Positions 50,609 to 62,146 of a DNA stretch of 64,000 nucleotides are shown piece after piece. Position numbers and translations under genes: made by a program. Position 1 is the stretch's first letter. The number at the start of each line of letters is the position of its first letter. The notes beneath the pieces were generated by a model, which saw only the letters and a list, made by a program, of their open reading frames with translations, was not told the origin of the DNA and ran no database searches. This stretch comes from Mortierella sp. BCC40632 (lineage: Eukaryota; Mortierellomycota; Mortierellomycetes; Mortierellales; Mortierellaceae). The stretch is from positions 98,501 through 162,500 of the forward strand of contig WAEK01000015.1 in assembly GCA_011634665.1 (NCBI GenBank). Reading direction: 5' to 3'.

Positions 50609-53039
50609 TTATTTCCGCTTGAGGTTCCGTGAAGGCGGCTCGAAGGTTTTAACCATTTGGACAGGATCGTCATACCCTCCTCTATTGAGAGGATTTAGGG
50701 ACGGATCATTGAAAATAAGTGGATCCGACTGATCATGACCGCTAGTAGGCAGAGTGGTGATTGGAACGCCAAATCGCAATCTTTTCTCAGAACATTTCAA
50801 ACATCTACAGGCATTCAAACAGCGAGGGCACTTGAACACAGTTGCAGGGGATTTGATAGCGTCAACCCATGAAGTCTTGTATGATCGTGTCAGACATTGC
50901 TCGCAGAATCGTAGAAGGCACGGTTTGGACTCAGTCGTTGGTCTCTTCCTATTCTCTGGGTTCCAAGCCCTTGGCAAGGTGTTACCACACTTTAGCAGAA
51001 CTGCTGCTGGCCTATATTTTCGCGATTGGTTGCACATATGGCAAGTCGATTTTCCCTCCAAATGACCAAGTTGCTTTTGCCGAAGGAATGCGAGGGATGC
51101 AAATGAATACGCTTTGTTTCTTGACACATTGACGCTGTAAGAAAATGAGGGAAGAAAGGAGGTTATTGCTCCGAAAAAGGTTATGAGGCATAACACGCAT
51201 AATATATTACTTACCCCTCTTGCCAAGTGTTCATCAAGTCCTGGTGGATACTGTACTCTTGGAGAACACTGGAGTTATTGAAGGCCATTGCAGCTCTTGA
51301 GACCAGCTTCCGCAGAGAATCCATCGAGTAGAACTCAATGAAGCTGATTGAAGTTATCCTGTGAATGCAGCCTCTTCCTCGAGCAAAGCACTCCGTACAA
51401 ATATCGTAGCTGTCACCATCCTTGGAGCATCCACTGCAGTGAAAGTGTCTATTCCAGATGTCGCGCTTGCAAAAGTCACAACTTGTTGTCAAGGAAGGGA
51501 TTGCTCTAGGAAGAGAGATTGAACCAAAGTCTGCAGAGGTCAACCCAGTCCATGTCTCATCTTTGAGAGCATCGATGTCGATCCAATCCTCCTCCATGAT
51601 AATCTTGAATAGCTCTAGTAAGTCCTTGAACGATTGACAGAACAAGTCGGCAGAGATTGGAAGTTGTGATGTCTGCCTCTCTAGCAGTGCTGACCAACTC
51701 TCTAGTGCTGTGTGAATGATGCTCTTGATCTTGTAGCCCTCGTCGACATAGATCCTAATGTGACGCGAATATACTGTGGTGAGCTAGAGTGCAGTAGAGT
51801 GGCCTATAAGAAATAGACATAATACCTTTTGTAGGATGGAAGGACCGTGAAGATGCTGTTTTTTAGGCAGTGGACTGTCAGTCTGTTCCAAGCAATCTTG
51901 ATTGTAGATTTTCCCTATTGGCCAAGAGGAACTACACTGTCAGAATAGAGACGTGTTAGCGATAAAAACACTAAATTATCCTTATTATGGGTCTTACTTT
52001 ATTGACTACTTGATGATAGCCAAGGGATGGTACGACGATGAGATCCCCCACTTTTTGCTCAACCACATAAATGGGGAAATCCGCCTTGGAGAGGATATCG
52101 ACACGAGCAACGTGATTCTCAAGAGCTAAGGGGTAGCCATTGCGCTTGAAAAAATTCTCCGCTTTGAGTCTATCTTCTGCTGCTGTCATAAACCAAAGGG
52201 CATGTCCACCTAGAAGGAGGTAGCAAAACTGGTAAGGCTGGGTACAGGAGCGACATATCGTTGCTCAAAGGAGACAGTACCTTCTGAATGAACCAGTAGG
52301 TTCTGACCAATTGCTCCGCAGTGATCGTAATGTAGGGGTGTCCTATCGATCATATCAAAATTAGTGATAATTTTGAAGACTCTCAAATGACATGAAATAC
52401 TGGGTCTACCTTGTTCCCTCCTTGCCAATGTATAGGAGTAGGTTCTCTGCAGCAATCTCTGGGCAAAGGGCGTCTGGGCAAAAAAAAAAAAGGAGTTGGC
52501 ATCAGCACTACTTCCATGCTCAGATCTCAGTATCAAGATGATCGACTTACTCAGGTCATTTGGGCCTCAGTAGGTGATGCTGGATGGCAGAAGCATCTCC
52601 ACGGTTTTTCGCCACTCCTCAGGACAGGGTAGATCTTTGCCGTAGAGAAGTGGGCTATCGGGGAGCAATGGCCTCTTGATTCTGTTAATGAAGTCTCTCA
52701 TCTTGATTTCGATGTCAATGTTTTGGCGAATGTCTCTACATAGAACAACTGAGGTGGCAGTAAGTAAGAGAGAGAGAGATCAAGTACATGCCAATGATAA
52801 TGCAGCGATCGAGTTTTACCATCATTTCCATGGTATCGTTTGAGGTAATCCATTTTGAATAAGGATGCTCTCCAGGAAAGGTGCGTCCTCCAGTTGTCAA
52901 TTACTAGAGGCAATCCTTTGAGGACCACCATGTCCTGCACGATGTTGTCAAGAGTGATGTCGCTGTCATGCTTGACACGTTGAGCAGGTTGAAATGGGTA
53001 ACCCAAGCTGATGACCTCACTGTAGGTTGGTGAATCCAT
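50609..53039 (-). CDS. JmjC-domain protein with C-terminal zinc fingers (histone demethylase-like)
   Basis: Likely exons 53039-52820, 52733-52551, 52473-52410, 52342-52281, 52209-51998, 51914-51826, 51783-51215 and 51134-50609. The JmjC cupin shows GLPLVIDNWRTHLSW, AAENLLLYIGKEGT, TPLHYDHCGAIGQNLLV (HxD iron ligands) and LIVVPSLGYHQVVN (third ligand His). A ZZ-like cluster follows (CDFCKRDIWNRHFHCSGC ... CTEC), then a CX2C-rich region (CHMC ... FCEQCL ... FKCPRC ... CRCLKC) like the 4CXXC_R1 family. Such proteins use Fe(II) and 2-oxoglutarate to demethylate histones in the nucleus. Oddities: an in-frame TGA at 52569-52567 in exon 2, and the frame at the 51826/51783 splice is off by one beside an AAAA run. 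Either slight decay or sequence error. Confidence 0.75.
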
Positions 53040-53359
53040 TAGGAGAGATGAAGAGATTGATCAACATTTCTACTCATCCAGCAATACCTTTGACTTTTAT
53101 CCCGCAGTACGCCTAGCATGACTTTTTTTTTCCCACAGTACGTCCATCATGACTTTTTCCTGCAGTACGCTCAGCATGATTTTTTTTCCCGCACCCGCAC
53201 TGCGCCCAGTGTGACTTTTTTTTTCCCACAGTACGTCCAGCATGACTTTTTCTCCCGCACTGCGCCCAGCACGACAATTTCTTCGCCTCCTTCTGCTCTC
53301 TACACACGAAAAAGTATGGAGACAAGCAAACTGGATGAGGACAACTCGGTAACACGTCT
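53040..53359. other. Spacer with a minisatellite between JmjC and Crinkler genes
   Basis: Contains the tandem array at 53101-53275; the remaining bases show nothing recognisable. Confidence 0.6.
53101..53275. repeat. Minisatellite, about six units of 28-33 bp
   Basis: Units of the form CC(C/T)(G/A)CA(G/C)T(A/G)CG(C/T)CCAGCATGA followed by a T run of variable length. They vary by point changes, two versions (GTACGTCC and CTGCGCCC) alternate, and only the T runs vary strongly in length. Confidence 0.85.
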
Positions 53360-56300
53360 TCACAAAGCAGAAAGCGCACTTTTATTGAGCTGCAGTGAAA
53401 GATTAGCTTCGCTGTTTTTGAAGCTGTCCTTATCGCTGCTGTCATCGTCGTCAACAGAACGCTTTCGTGCATTCTTGAGTCGATCAATAAAATCTACATG
53501 CTCTTGGGGGAAAATGTTGCTAAAATTGTTGTCACCTATGTTGATTACCACCTGCTGAACACCACTTGTGTCCTTTGGATGATCTGAAGGTGCCAGAAGC
53601 TTATCACTCCACTTGGTGGGGTATGCAACAATCATGCTGACGTAGACATTGTCAGGGCAGAACTTGTGGAAAGACTTCACATGCGCCTCAATTTTGGGAG
53701 CCGAGACTGTGCTGAGTGCCTCATTCCGGTCCTTCTCTGAAAAGTTGGATGACCCTTGATGCAGTTTCATCTGCACAAAAACAGGAACCAACCGAGTTCC
53801 ATCAATCCGAATGAAGAAAACCAAGTCTGGTCCCGACGGCTTGGACTTGGGGAAGAAAAATGGGGCGACAGGAATATTGTTGCGGGTTGAATGATGGTTG
53901 ACATGAGCGTCCATGAAATCTTCCATTGATATCATCGAGTAGGTCGTGCCTTGCTCAAGTCCAGGCTCCCTCCACCCAACAATCTCCACCTTGCCGACGA
54001 GAGCTGGACACATGTCAATAATGGGGGGTTCGTGTGGCCAGTCCGATAGAGGTTGTTTGTTGAATGCTTCACTAAAAACATTCATCATGAACCTTTCAAA
54101 CACACATCCCTGATCAGAGGCCGTTGCTCTCACCATCCGTTTCCGGACTTCCTTCTTGAAGTAGGGATCTGTGACCATGAAATAGTTCTCTACAGCCTTA
54201 GAAACGAAAGGCTCGTCCAAAACAGTGGTAGCCTTACCCGAGATGATTTTAATCCGGCCAAAAGCATGTTCCACCAACTGTGGATCTACCTCCTTGAGGA
54301 CAAGGTCGTGACTCCCAAACATGCAACGCTGGTACATGAGGAGGCCAAGCATACTCTCGATGGAATCTGCAAGTCGATGTTTGTATTGGTTGTGTTTGTC
54401 GTGAAGACGCCTAATCTCGTGGCAGATGTTGCCTTTGATGTGTCGATTTGCCCAAGATACTAGCCTATCCTCAGCATCTCCGATGGTCTTCTTCCATGTA
54501 CCAGGGTTATTGTATTCAATAATCCTCTCTATAGTTAGAAAGACATTAAGGTCGCAGGTGTTGAGTATACTGGACATGAGATCATCTTTGCTCCCTCCAA
54601 TCATGCTAGTATCAAATTAACATACCAATTGCTGCTATGGCCGGACGATAGCGACCCGCAAACTTTTCGTACAGCATGTCGACTGCCTCCTGTGGAAGTT
54701 GCTCGTCCAGAGCCAGCTTGGACTGCTCGTCTTCTAGACACGTCTGCACCCGAGAAATGTAGGCCGTGATTGAATCTCTTCCAGACCAGCCGGGAAACTC
54801 TAAATATTCAAAGGGAGTGGAGCTATCCTTTAGACCAGAACCAGAGCTCTGGATCCAGAAGAGCGTGTTGATGCTAAGCCCTGTGCCACACGTTACCTGA
54901 GTGAGCTCATGTTGACCTATATCTCGGAACGCATGGAGGATAGGCGAGAGTAATGGTCGAGCAGGGCTCACAAAGTCTGATTCTGACCTGAAGGAGTTGT
55001 TGAAACTGTCGCCCAGGATCTGTGCCTCATCGTTGATGACTAAAAGTCCGATGCCATCTTTGATCGTTGGAAGGCATCCACGATCGATAAGACGTCCTTT
55101 GACACTCCTGTAAACGTTGCGGATCAAAAGTGAAAGAGAGACTAAGCTATGATGCTGAAGCTCAAGGAGTTTGTGGAAGAGGGCGTTGAAAATGTCGTTA
55201 AACAAAACATGGGGGCACACCTGTAGGAGAGCCCAGCGAGCACTGGTAAATGTCTTGCTACAGCCGGGGACACTCAGGCAGTACTTGAAGACAAGAAGCC
55301 GAGAGAGGAACAGCAAGAATGTGATCTTTCGTGCAAAGTAGTTGTTTGCATCGAGGTCCATAGGGGTGTATGATGCCTGGAGATCCTTTTCCTTCACGCG
55401 ATCACGGATAAATCCATAAAGTCTCGCCATATCTGAAGAGCCCCAGTCATCATCAGCAGCATTAAAGTAGAATCCCCAGTGCTGAGAGAGAAGCTCAATC
55501 ACAGCGCGGGTCTTGCCACAGCCTATGTCAGTACAAACGAAGATGATTGTCGGTAATAATATGCATCCAAGATAGTGACTATTATCCACAAGCTGTGAGT
55601 TGTTGAAGCCAACTTACCAGAGACGCCAAATACGGGAATATTGTATCGATTGCCCTCTTTAACGAGTTCAAGGATGGATCCGGCTGCAAGATTCCTTGAC
55701 ATCGTGTCGGGTATAGTCGGGTCAGGGAGATCCATGAAGAGTAGACTTGGTCGAGTCTCTGGTGGTTTTCCGAGTCCACGACGCCATGCTCTTGGCAAAC
55801 CACGAATGGATCCTGTTGTAGTAGGTAACGCTCCATCACCTCTCACAAACGCATCCAGAAACTTGGCAATGCCTGATCCTGGTGCAAAAAACTTGTCCGT
55901 GATTGTTTTGGTGTCCGTATGGAGATCACCTTATGTGAGAGGAAAGAGTGTGTATGTTAGAACCACCAAAAAAAAAAAAAAAAAAAAAAAAAAGGCAGGA
56001 CAAGAGAACACATGCGAGGTCATACCAGACAACGGCGAACTGGGACGAGAGGTACCCGAGTGGTATCCAGGAAGTGGAGTCAATAAGCGAGAAGGCGCTG
56101 GGGCATGGACTATGAGGATAATGGAGAGAACATAGCGTTAGAGAGCAGAAAAAGCTTGTACCAGCGGAGATTAATCAACAGACGGTGTGCAATCGCGAAA
56201 AAAAAAACGCGTGGAGGGCGTTGAGGAGGAGGGCGTTGGACAATGTGGATTGTCTTTTGGGTGGTGCTTCTGGAAAGGCATCAGCAATGTCATCAGTCTC

Positions 56301-56536
56301 ATCAAGGTCCTCTTTTGATGAAACATCAGTAAGCCAAATCTCCTTGCGGTTCTTCTTTGGCGGAACAGGAACAGAGACGCGCCAGAGGGTGAGCTCAGCA
56401 ACAGCAACATCGTCAAAGCGAGGTGCCTTCTTAGCCTTGATGAGGTCTTTGAGTTCTCCTAATGTCGTTGCAGTCGAGGCCGAGACAGGGAACGCGGTAC
56501 TCTCTCCATCAACAGGGTCAAGGTGCTGGAAGTCAT
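53360..56536 (-). CDS. Crinkler (CRN)-type protein: ubiquitin-like header, P-loop NTPase, nuclease-like C-terminus
   Basis: Likely exons 56536-56162, 56109-56026, 55929-55618, 55522-54626 and 54604-53360. The header has the ubiquitin-like CRN pattern (GELKDLIKAKK ... LTLWRVSVP). The NTPase has a Walker A motif formed across a splice (GVSG then CGKT) and hydrophobic LLFLSRLLVFKYCL. The last exon ends in a REase-like segment (GPDLVFFIRID ... FVQMK), as known for CRNs pairing an NTPase with a nuclease. In pathogens CRNs act in host nuclei; in free-living and symbiotic fungi their role is unsettled. No signal peptide is seen. The frame breaks near the start codon, at an AAAA run near 56264, and at 54605-54625, where only a 20-base GT-AG gap separates two exons. 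A partial copy lies at 47988-48684. Confidence 0.75.
55968..55993. repeat. Poly(A) tract in a Crinkler intron
   Basis: About 26 A residues (poly(T) in gene sense) before the acceptor at 55930; the counterpart of the tract next to the fragment copy at 48713. Confidence 0.85.
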
Positions 56537-57295
56537 GGTGCGAGGCATCAGTGAAAAGGAGAAAATGATGATTGCAAAAAGAGTGAAAAGGTTGGTGCGG
56601 GCTGTAGAGAAAGCGAGGGATGAAAGAATAGAGGATTAAAAAAGGAAAGTGGGAAGGGATGCTAAGGCGTGAGAACGATGGCAAAGACGATGAAAATGTG
56701 GAAATGGTGGCAAAAAAGAAAGAGTGTGAGAAACAAAAACAAACGAAAAAGTAAAATCGAAAGAGAGCGTGGGGGAGCGGCTGCTCAAAATGAAGAGCAT
56801 AAGAGATGAATGGGAAGGGTGACATGGCAAAGGGACGTGGAGAAGCGTGCACATGAGAGAGGACAGAGAAAGCAAGAGTGATGCTGTGACGGTGATTGCG
56901 GCAAGGAAAATTTGGTGGCGTCGGTTTGCTGCGCGCTTTTTTTTTTGCCTCTGCCACCACTCCTCTTTCCTCTTTCATCCATCACTCCTCTTTCATCCAT
57001 CACTCCTCTTTCATCCATCACTCCTCTTTCATCCACCGCTCCTCTTTCATCCTTCCACCACTCCCATTACCCCCACGCCTTTCGTCTCTTTCCACAGCAA
57101 CCTCATCCTCACTCCCACGCCTATTTCATTACTGCATCTATACCCCACCCTCTTTTCGTCACCTACCACACTCATTGTCATCCTTCTCTTTCCTTCCCCT
57201 TCGCTATCCCTTACTTTCTCCATCACCTCTCTTTCTCTTTGTTTATCGCGTCATCCTTCCCTCTTCCTACTTATACACACATTCGCACACCTTTA

Positions 57296-57349
<54 letters not shown>

Positions 57350-57806
57350 CTCACTCTCATGCGTGCGAAAGACCTTTCAACCCTTCCCCTCCCTTCCCCA
57401 CCCTCTCTGTCTCCTCGACTCTCTCTCTCTCTCTGTTTTTTTTTTTTTTTTTTTTTTGCCATTTGCCATTTGCCATTTGCCAAGGGAGTGATCCTCGCAT
57501 TATCTACAATCGACTTAGGCCCAAGCAATTTTGGGTAACGGCTGTTACCAAGCTATTGGTAATAGATTTGGATGATGAGTCTGCAACGTGGAGACTGGTA
57601 ACTTTAAGATAGGCTCTGGAATAGCTATTGCTTTGTTATGATTACACAAAGTCCCAAACTAACTATCGTGCGGCAATAAAGTGAATAGATCGGTCAAACC
57701 GAGACCTGGGAGTGAGAGAATTACTTCTCATATCATTTTGTACTCTCAGGCAATCGCGAGTTAGGAAAACTTCAGCTATATAGTTTATGTGTAACTGATT
57801 TGGTGT
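56537..57806. other. Crinkler upstream region and gene-free spacer
   Basis: A/G-rich sequence to 56930, then about five 18-base tandem units (CTCCTCTTTCATCCATCA) at about 56970-57055, a (TC)22 run at about 57301-57344, a T22 tract near 57438-57458 and three GCCATTT units after it. Open frames here are low-complexity. The 57480-57800 stretch is unique but shows no gene. Confidence 0.6.
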
Positions 57807-58259
57807 TTAATCGAAGTATTCTGGGCCGTAGTCATCCCACTCTGGATAATCATACTCCTCGGATTGCTCAGTTCTCACTTCCTGTGGGTTTTTTATGGTG
57901 GTGAGTGTAGTTTCTTGAAACTGCGAAAGTTCTTGCTCTAGCACTCTCAAACTTTTGTGGATCTCCTCAACCTTTTGCTCGAGAGGAGAACAGTTTGCGC
58001 GAATCTCCCAGAACACAAGGCGGAGAAACTCTTCGTCATAACCTTCGTTTTCTATCCACTCTTCTGCATCACGGATGATTGATTCCCTTAAATCCTCCAG
58101 ACATTCGAGCATATTTCTATGGACTTCTCTGGTCCGCTTGATTTCGTCGAGAATACTCTGCTTTGCGCGATCTTGGTGATCACCAATGGTTAGTTCAGCG
58201 ATTCGAGCGGCCAGGTCATCGGTAGAAATCATTGGCCTAAAGGACTTGGTCGTGGCCAT
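57807..58259 (-). CDS. Hypothetical coiled-coil protein, 150 aa
   Basis: A single uninterrupted frame with an ATG at 58259 and TTTGATTAA-like end. The sequence is acidic and strongly helical (ILDEIKRTREVHRNMLECLE ... LEQKVEEIHKSLRVLEQELS), suggesting a coiled coil, with an acidic aromatic tail (YDYPEWDDYGPEYFD). No domain recognised, no membrane helix or signal peptide. Composition is that of a real protein and not of repeat translation. It may belong to a mobile-region associated family; function unknown. Confidence 0.6.
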   Translation of the reverse strand: MATTKSFRPMISTDDLAARIAELTIGDHQDRAKQSILDEIKRTREVHRNMLECLEDLRESIIRDAEEWIENEGYDEEFLRLVFWEIRANCSPLEQKVEEIHKSLRVLEQELSQFQETTLTTIKNPQEVRTEQSEEYDYPEWDDYGPEYFD

Positions 58260-58806
58260 AGTCGTAACTTCAATGCGGCAAAAGCTTGGGAACAGAAAGT
58301 GTGGTCAAAAAAGATAATTGTTTGCGGATGAGAAAAGGTGGTTCGGCTCGATGATAGATTAAATAGCGCTCGGCGCCAGTCCATTTGATATATTGAGTAG
58401 GCTTTAGAAAGGTAACGATACATTTGAAATGGTTAATTGAGTACTTTTAAGGAACGCAACACGATGCTAGCATCCATCGGCCCTGCACAATGAGTCAATG
58501 GTTATCTCAAGTCGTACTAAATTTGAGTGCCTGTAAAGGGAGTCAACTAGACGAGTTATCCAGCCGAAACTTTGAAACTCATATCATCGACAAGCGCACA
58601 AAAACTTTTTAACGATGTTGAACTCACTGCATTGGCGATACCCCTGCATTCACGGTATGCCGGAACAAGTGTACCCGAGGTTCAGGTTGTCAGTTGCCAC
58701 ACAATCTAGCAATACGGACTTACGGATAACGAAATAAAATCATTTTTGTCAATACTCAATACCAGCAGAGAAATAGGGTAAAGTTAAGGAGGCGTTGTCT
58801 CTCTCT

Positions 58807-58840
<34 letters not shown>

Positions 58841-58844
58841 CTCT

Positions 58845-58937
<93 letters not shown>

Positions 58938-58957
58938 ATCTCCTTCAATTTTCCACC
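58260..58957. repeat. Spacer with poly(T) and (CT)39 before the hAT gene
   Basis: Mostly unique AT-balanced DNA, then about 31 T (58810-58840) and about 39 CT units (58856-58933), ending 24 bases before the hAT start codon. The left hAT terminal repeat should lie here but was not recognised. Confidence 0.7.
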
Positions 58958-61714
58958 ATGTCGTCGCCTCAGCCTACCCAATCCTCATCTTCGAGCTTCA
59001 ACTACTCTCAGTCAACTCAGCCCCTTGAGTCAAGCCCTAGCATGGCGCAACCTGTGCTATCCTTTCCTTCCGACCTTCCCGAAGAGGTAGACTAGACGTC
59101 CTAGAGTATTCTTAGCGCTGTAGGATTGAAATGGCCTGAAACTAACACGGTGTATCAGGAGTACGATTTAACGTATGTCCAAAGCAATGATGATCAAGTA
59201 GAGGAACAATCTGGCACCCACAATGATCAAAGCTTCGCCTCTATCTCCACGATCGGGTCACTTCCCTCTCCTGCATTTTCATCTGGGAGCAAAAATAAAG
59301 GCAAAGGGAGAAGCCCTTACTCTGCACCGACCGTGCTTGCTGTCAGTAGGCACATTGGCAGGGGTCAGGGTAGCAGCAAGGACCATTCTACCATGGATGC
59401 TCCAATCCAAGCTGTCGCTACTACGAACAACACTGTCAACACAACCAACGATTCTTCAAGCAATAGTCTGCGTAATGATATGAGAAGCTGGGTATGGAAG
59501 TGGGCGAGGCAGGACAAGGTAGACAAAAAGGCTTATTGCAACATTCAAGGTTGCAAGCGGAGTATTACCGGATACGACCATAGCAGCTCGTCCACTTCCA
59601 CTATGGGCAGACACCTGAAGACAGCGCATGGTCTAACCGAAAAAAGCAATGACAGTAGTGTCTCGGAACCTGTTGTTGGGCCACTCGAATTAGCGTTAAC
59701 AAAGCAAGGCAATAAGCGGCCTTGGCAAGACGAATGGGAAGAGAGTATCTGCAAATTCGTTGTCTGCAACCAACAACCATACTGGATTGCTGAAAGTCCT
59801 CAGTTCCAGGAGCTTGTATTAGTCGCACAGAGAGCACCTGAAGCAAGCAGAGTGATATTCATGTCGAACGATACGGTTGCAAGAAGAGTAGGTGGATCAT
59901 GAGACTGGGGTAAGTAAAGCAGAAGATTTTGAAATCCTTCCTAATCGCTCACAGCGCTGTGATCGCTCACTACTTTCATCACGTCTTTTTAGGTAGCCGA
60001 CGCGTATCTAGATTACATGCGGCAACTAAGGGTCGAGCTGCGCGAAATTTCTAAGGTGTCGTTCACGCTAGATGGATGGACGAGCCCAACTGGAACTTCT
60101 TTTCTGGCCGTCACTGCTCACTGGATTGATGAGCATTGGAATTTGCACGATGTTACGCTCGGATTCGAGAAGATCACTGGTCGACACACAGCTCAGGTCC
60201 TTTTGGAGACATTTATTCCAGTTATCGAGCGGTTTGAACTACAGAAGAAGATTATGGCGATAACAACAGACAATGGCGCAAATGTCCTCAAGATGGTAAA
60301 GCTTTTGGAGGAGCACACAAAAAAGTACCCTCAGGAATGGTAAGTCCTCAAATTTCAAATATCCCAATGTAACACTGTGTTGCGAGCACGGCTGCAGGAG
60401 TGCTATCCCGCTGATCAAAAATGAACATGGTTTATAGGGACCATTTCGATGCAAAGAGACAGCATGTGTCATGCATTGCACATGTTGTTAACTTAGCTGT
60501 GCAAACACTGCTAGGCAGGAATGGCCTCGGCGCAAGCCTCCATGAAGAAACTGGAAACATGGTAGACGACAATTCCAGTGACGAGGAAAGCAGTGATGAC
60601 GATTACAGCGACGCACTTTTCTCCTTCAATGTAGGCCAGGAATCTGCCACCGGTGTCAATGGATCAAACAGCAACGACGAAACCAGTAACAGCCAACATC
60701 TGCTGGACGACAATGCGTCCGATAGTACTAGTGCTAGCACCAAGCAAGCGCTAGACAAGTTGCGGATAGGATTGAAAAAAATCAGGTGTGTAATGTAGTA
60801 AATGTACCAAACCGTCCAAGTCCTCATTTCTTTATTTCAATTAATTAAATTTGCAAGATATTTGTACACTTTCCATGCGCTGTAGACTATCCTCTACAAG
60901 GCTCGAGAAGTTCATACAGTTCACAAAAACGGATGACAACAAGAAGGGCCTTCGGCCACTCCTTGACGTCTGCACTCGTTGGGGGTCAACATTTACGATG
61001 CTCAAGCGGGCAATCGATTGCAGGGCAGCGTACAATGATAACGTGTTGGATGGTGACGACCTCAAGGATTACTACCTCAGTAACACAGAGTGGGAGCGAC
61101 TCATAAAGCTGAAGGACCTTTTAAAAGACTTCGACGAGTACACCACCACAGCCTGTGCCAGTGATTCCTATGTAGCAATCGGGGTGGGCATCCAGATCTA
61201 CAACGATCTGCTTGAGAGCCTCGAAAATTTCATAGCAAGTGATAAAAACCGCGCATCGGATCTAGTGTGTGGCGCAAAAGCAGCATATGAAAAACTGAAG
61301 GACTACTATTTCAAGACAGATGACTCGCCAATTTACTCTGTGGCTATAGCTCTTCACCCTGCATGCCGGTTCGAGTATTGGAACAAGGAGGGATGGGGCC
61401 AATATATCGAGCCAGCCAAGGCAGCCGTTCGCGGTGTGTGGAGAGCAAGCTACAAGCCTCCGTCAAGCACAAGCTCGACTGAACTAGATCCAATTGCTTC
61501 CACCAATCTCAACAGGTCACTTATCCGTTTAGGAAGATCGAGGTCGCGTGCAATCGATGTTGGTGACGAGTTTGAGACGTTTGTCAATGCTCCTTCCGAA
61601 TTGGTGTCGCCGTTAAAATGGTGGAAAACACGCCATGGGTCTTGGCTAGTGTTTCCCATGAGTCGAGTTGAGTTGAGTTGGAGGTCTGACTCAACTCAAC
61701 TCATGCACACATGA
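58958..61714 (+). pseudogene. hAT-family transposase, 3'-truncated
   Basis: Exons 58958-59086, 59159-59887, 59993-60339, 60438-60785 and 60886-61714 join in frame (793 codons plus stop). Domains: a Ser/Gln-rich leader, a BED zinc finger (CNIQGC ... MGRHLKTAHG), the hAT core with VSFTLDGWTSPTGTSFLAV (first Asp), AITTDNGANVLKMV (second Asp), HVSCIAHVVNLAVQ and RPLLDVCTRWGSTFTML, then a helical region. The C-terminal dimerisation motif, which should carry the last catalytic region after SPLKWWKTRHG, is cut at about 61643; the residual 23 codons come from the AACTC array. All splice sites are good and there are no frame changes before the cut, so truncation was recent or the copy was otherwise protected. 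Confidence 0.87.
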
Positions 61715-62010
61715 GTTGGAAAAAATCTGAACTCAACTCAACTCATGAGTCGAAAAGTTTGAACTCAACTCAACTCAACTCAACTCATGAGTTGAAAAGT
61801 TGAACTCATCTCAACTCAGGGCATCTACGCCCTGTAAGCGAGTCGACTCACTCCAACTCAACTCAACTCAACTCAACTCATGAGTTCATGAGTTGAAAAA
61901 AGCTTCGACTCAACTCAACTCATGTTACACGAGTCGGGAGAAAGTTTGAACTCAACTCAACTCATGAGTTGAATTGAGTTGAGTCCGTGAGTTGGTGAGT
62001 TGAGTTGAAG
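61650..62010. repeat. Inverted pentanucleotide array (AACTC/GAGTT)
   Basis: Dozens of ACTCA/AACTC units in both orientations, with interspersed CATGAGTTG palindromic joints (for example around 61690-61750 and 61880-61990). Inverted runs can fold into long hairpins. It begins where the hAT coding homology ends and stops about 140 bases before the pogo gene. Confidence 0.9.
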
Positions 62011-62146
62011 AACACTACACTCCTCCCTCGTTATACCGTCTGTTTTGTGCGTTATATCAAGGGAATCACCTGAGCCCTCCTCAATTCAGTTTTATTCAAG
62101 TGACACATGATTTTTATATTGTTGGCTCATGGAGCTTGACTGCAAA
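62011..62146. other. Possible left end of the pogo/Tigger element
   Basis: Unique sequence starting CACTACACTCCTCCCTCGTT, between the AACTC array and the transposase stop codon. It may contain a terminal inverted repeat, but the other end lies outside the window. Confidence 0.35.
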
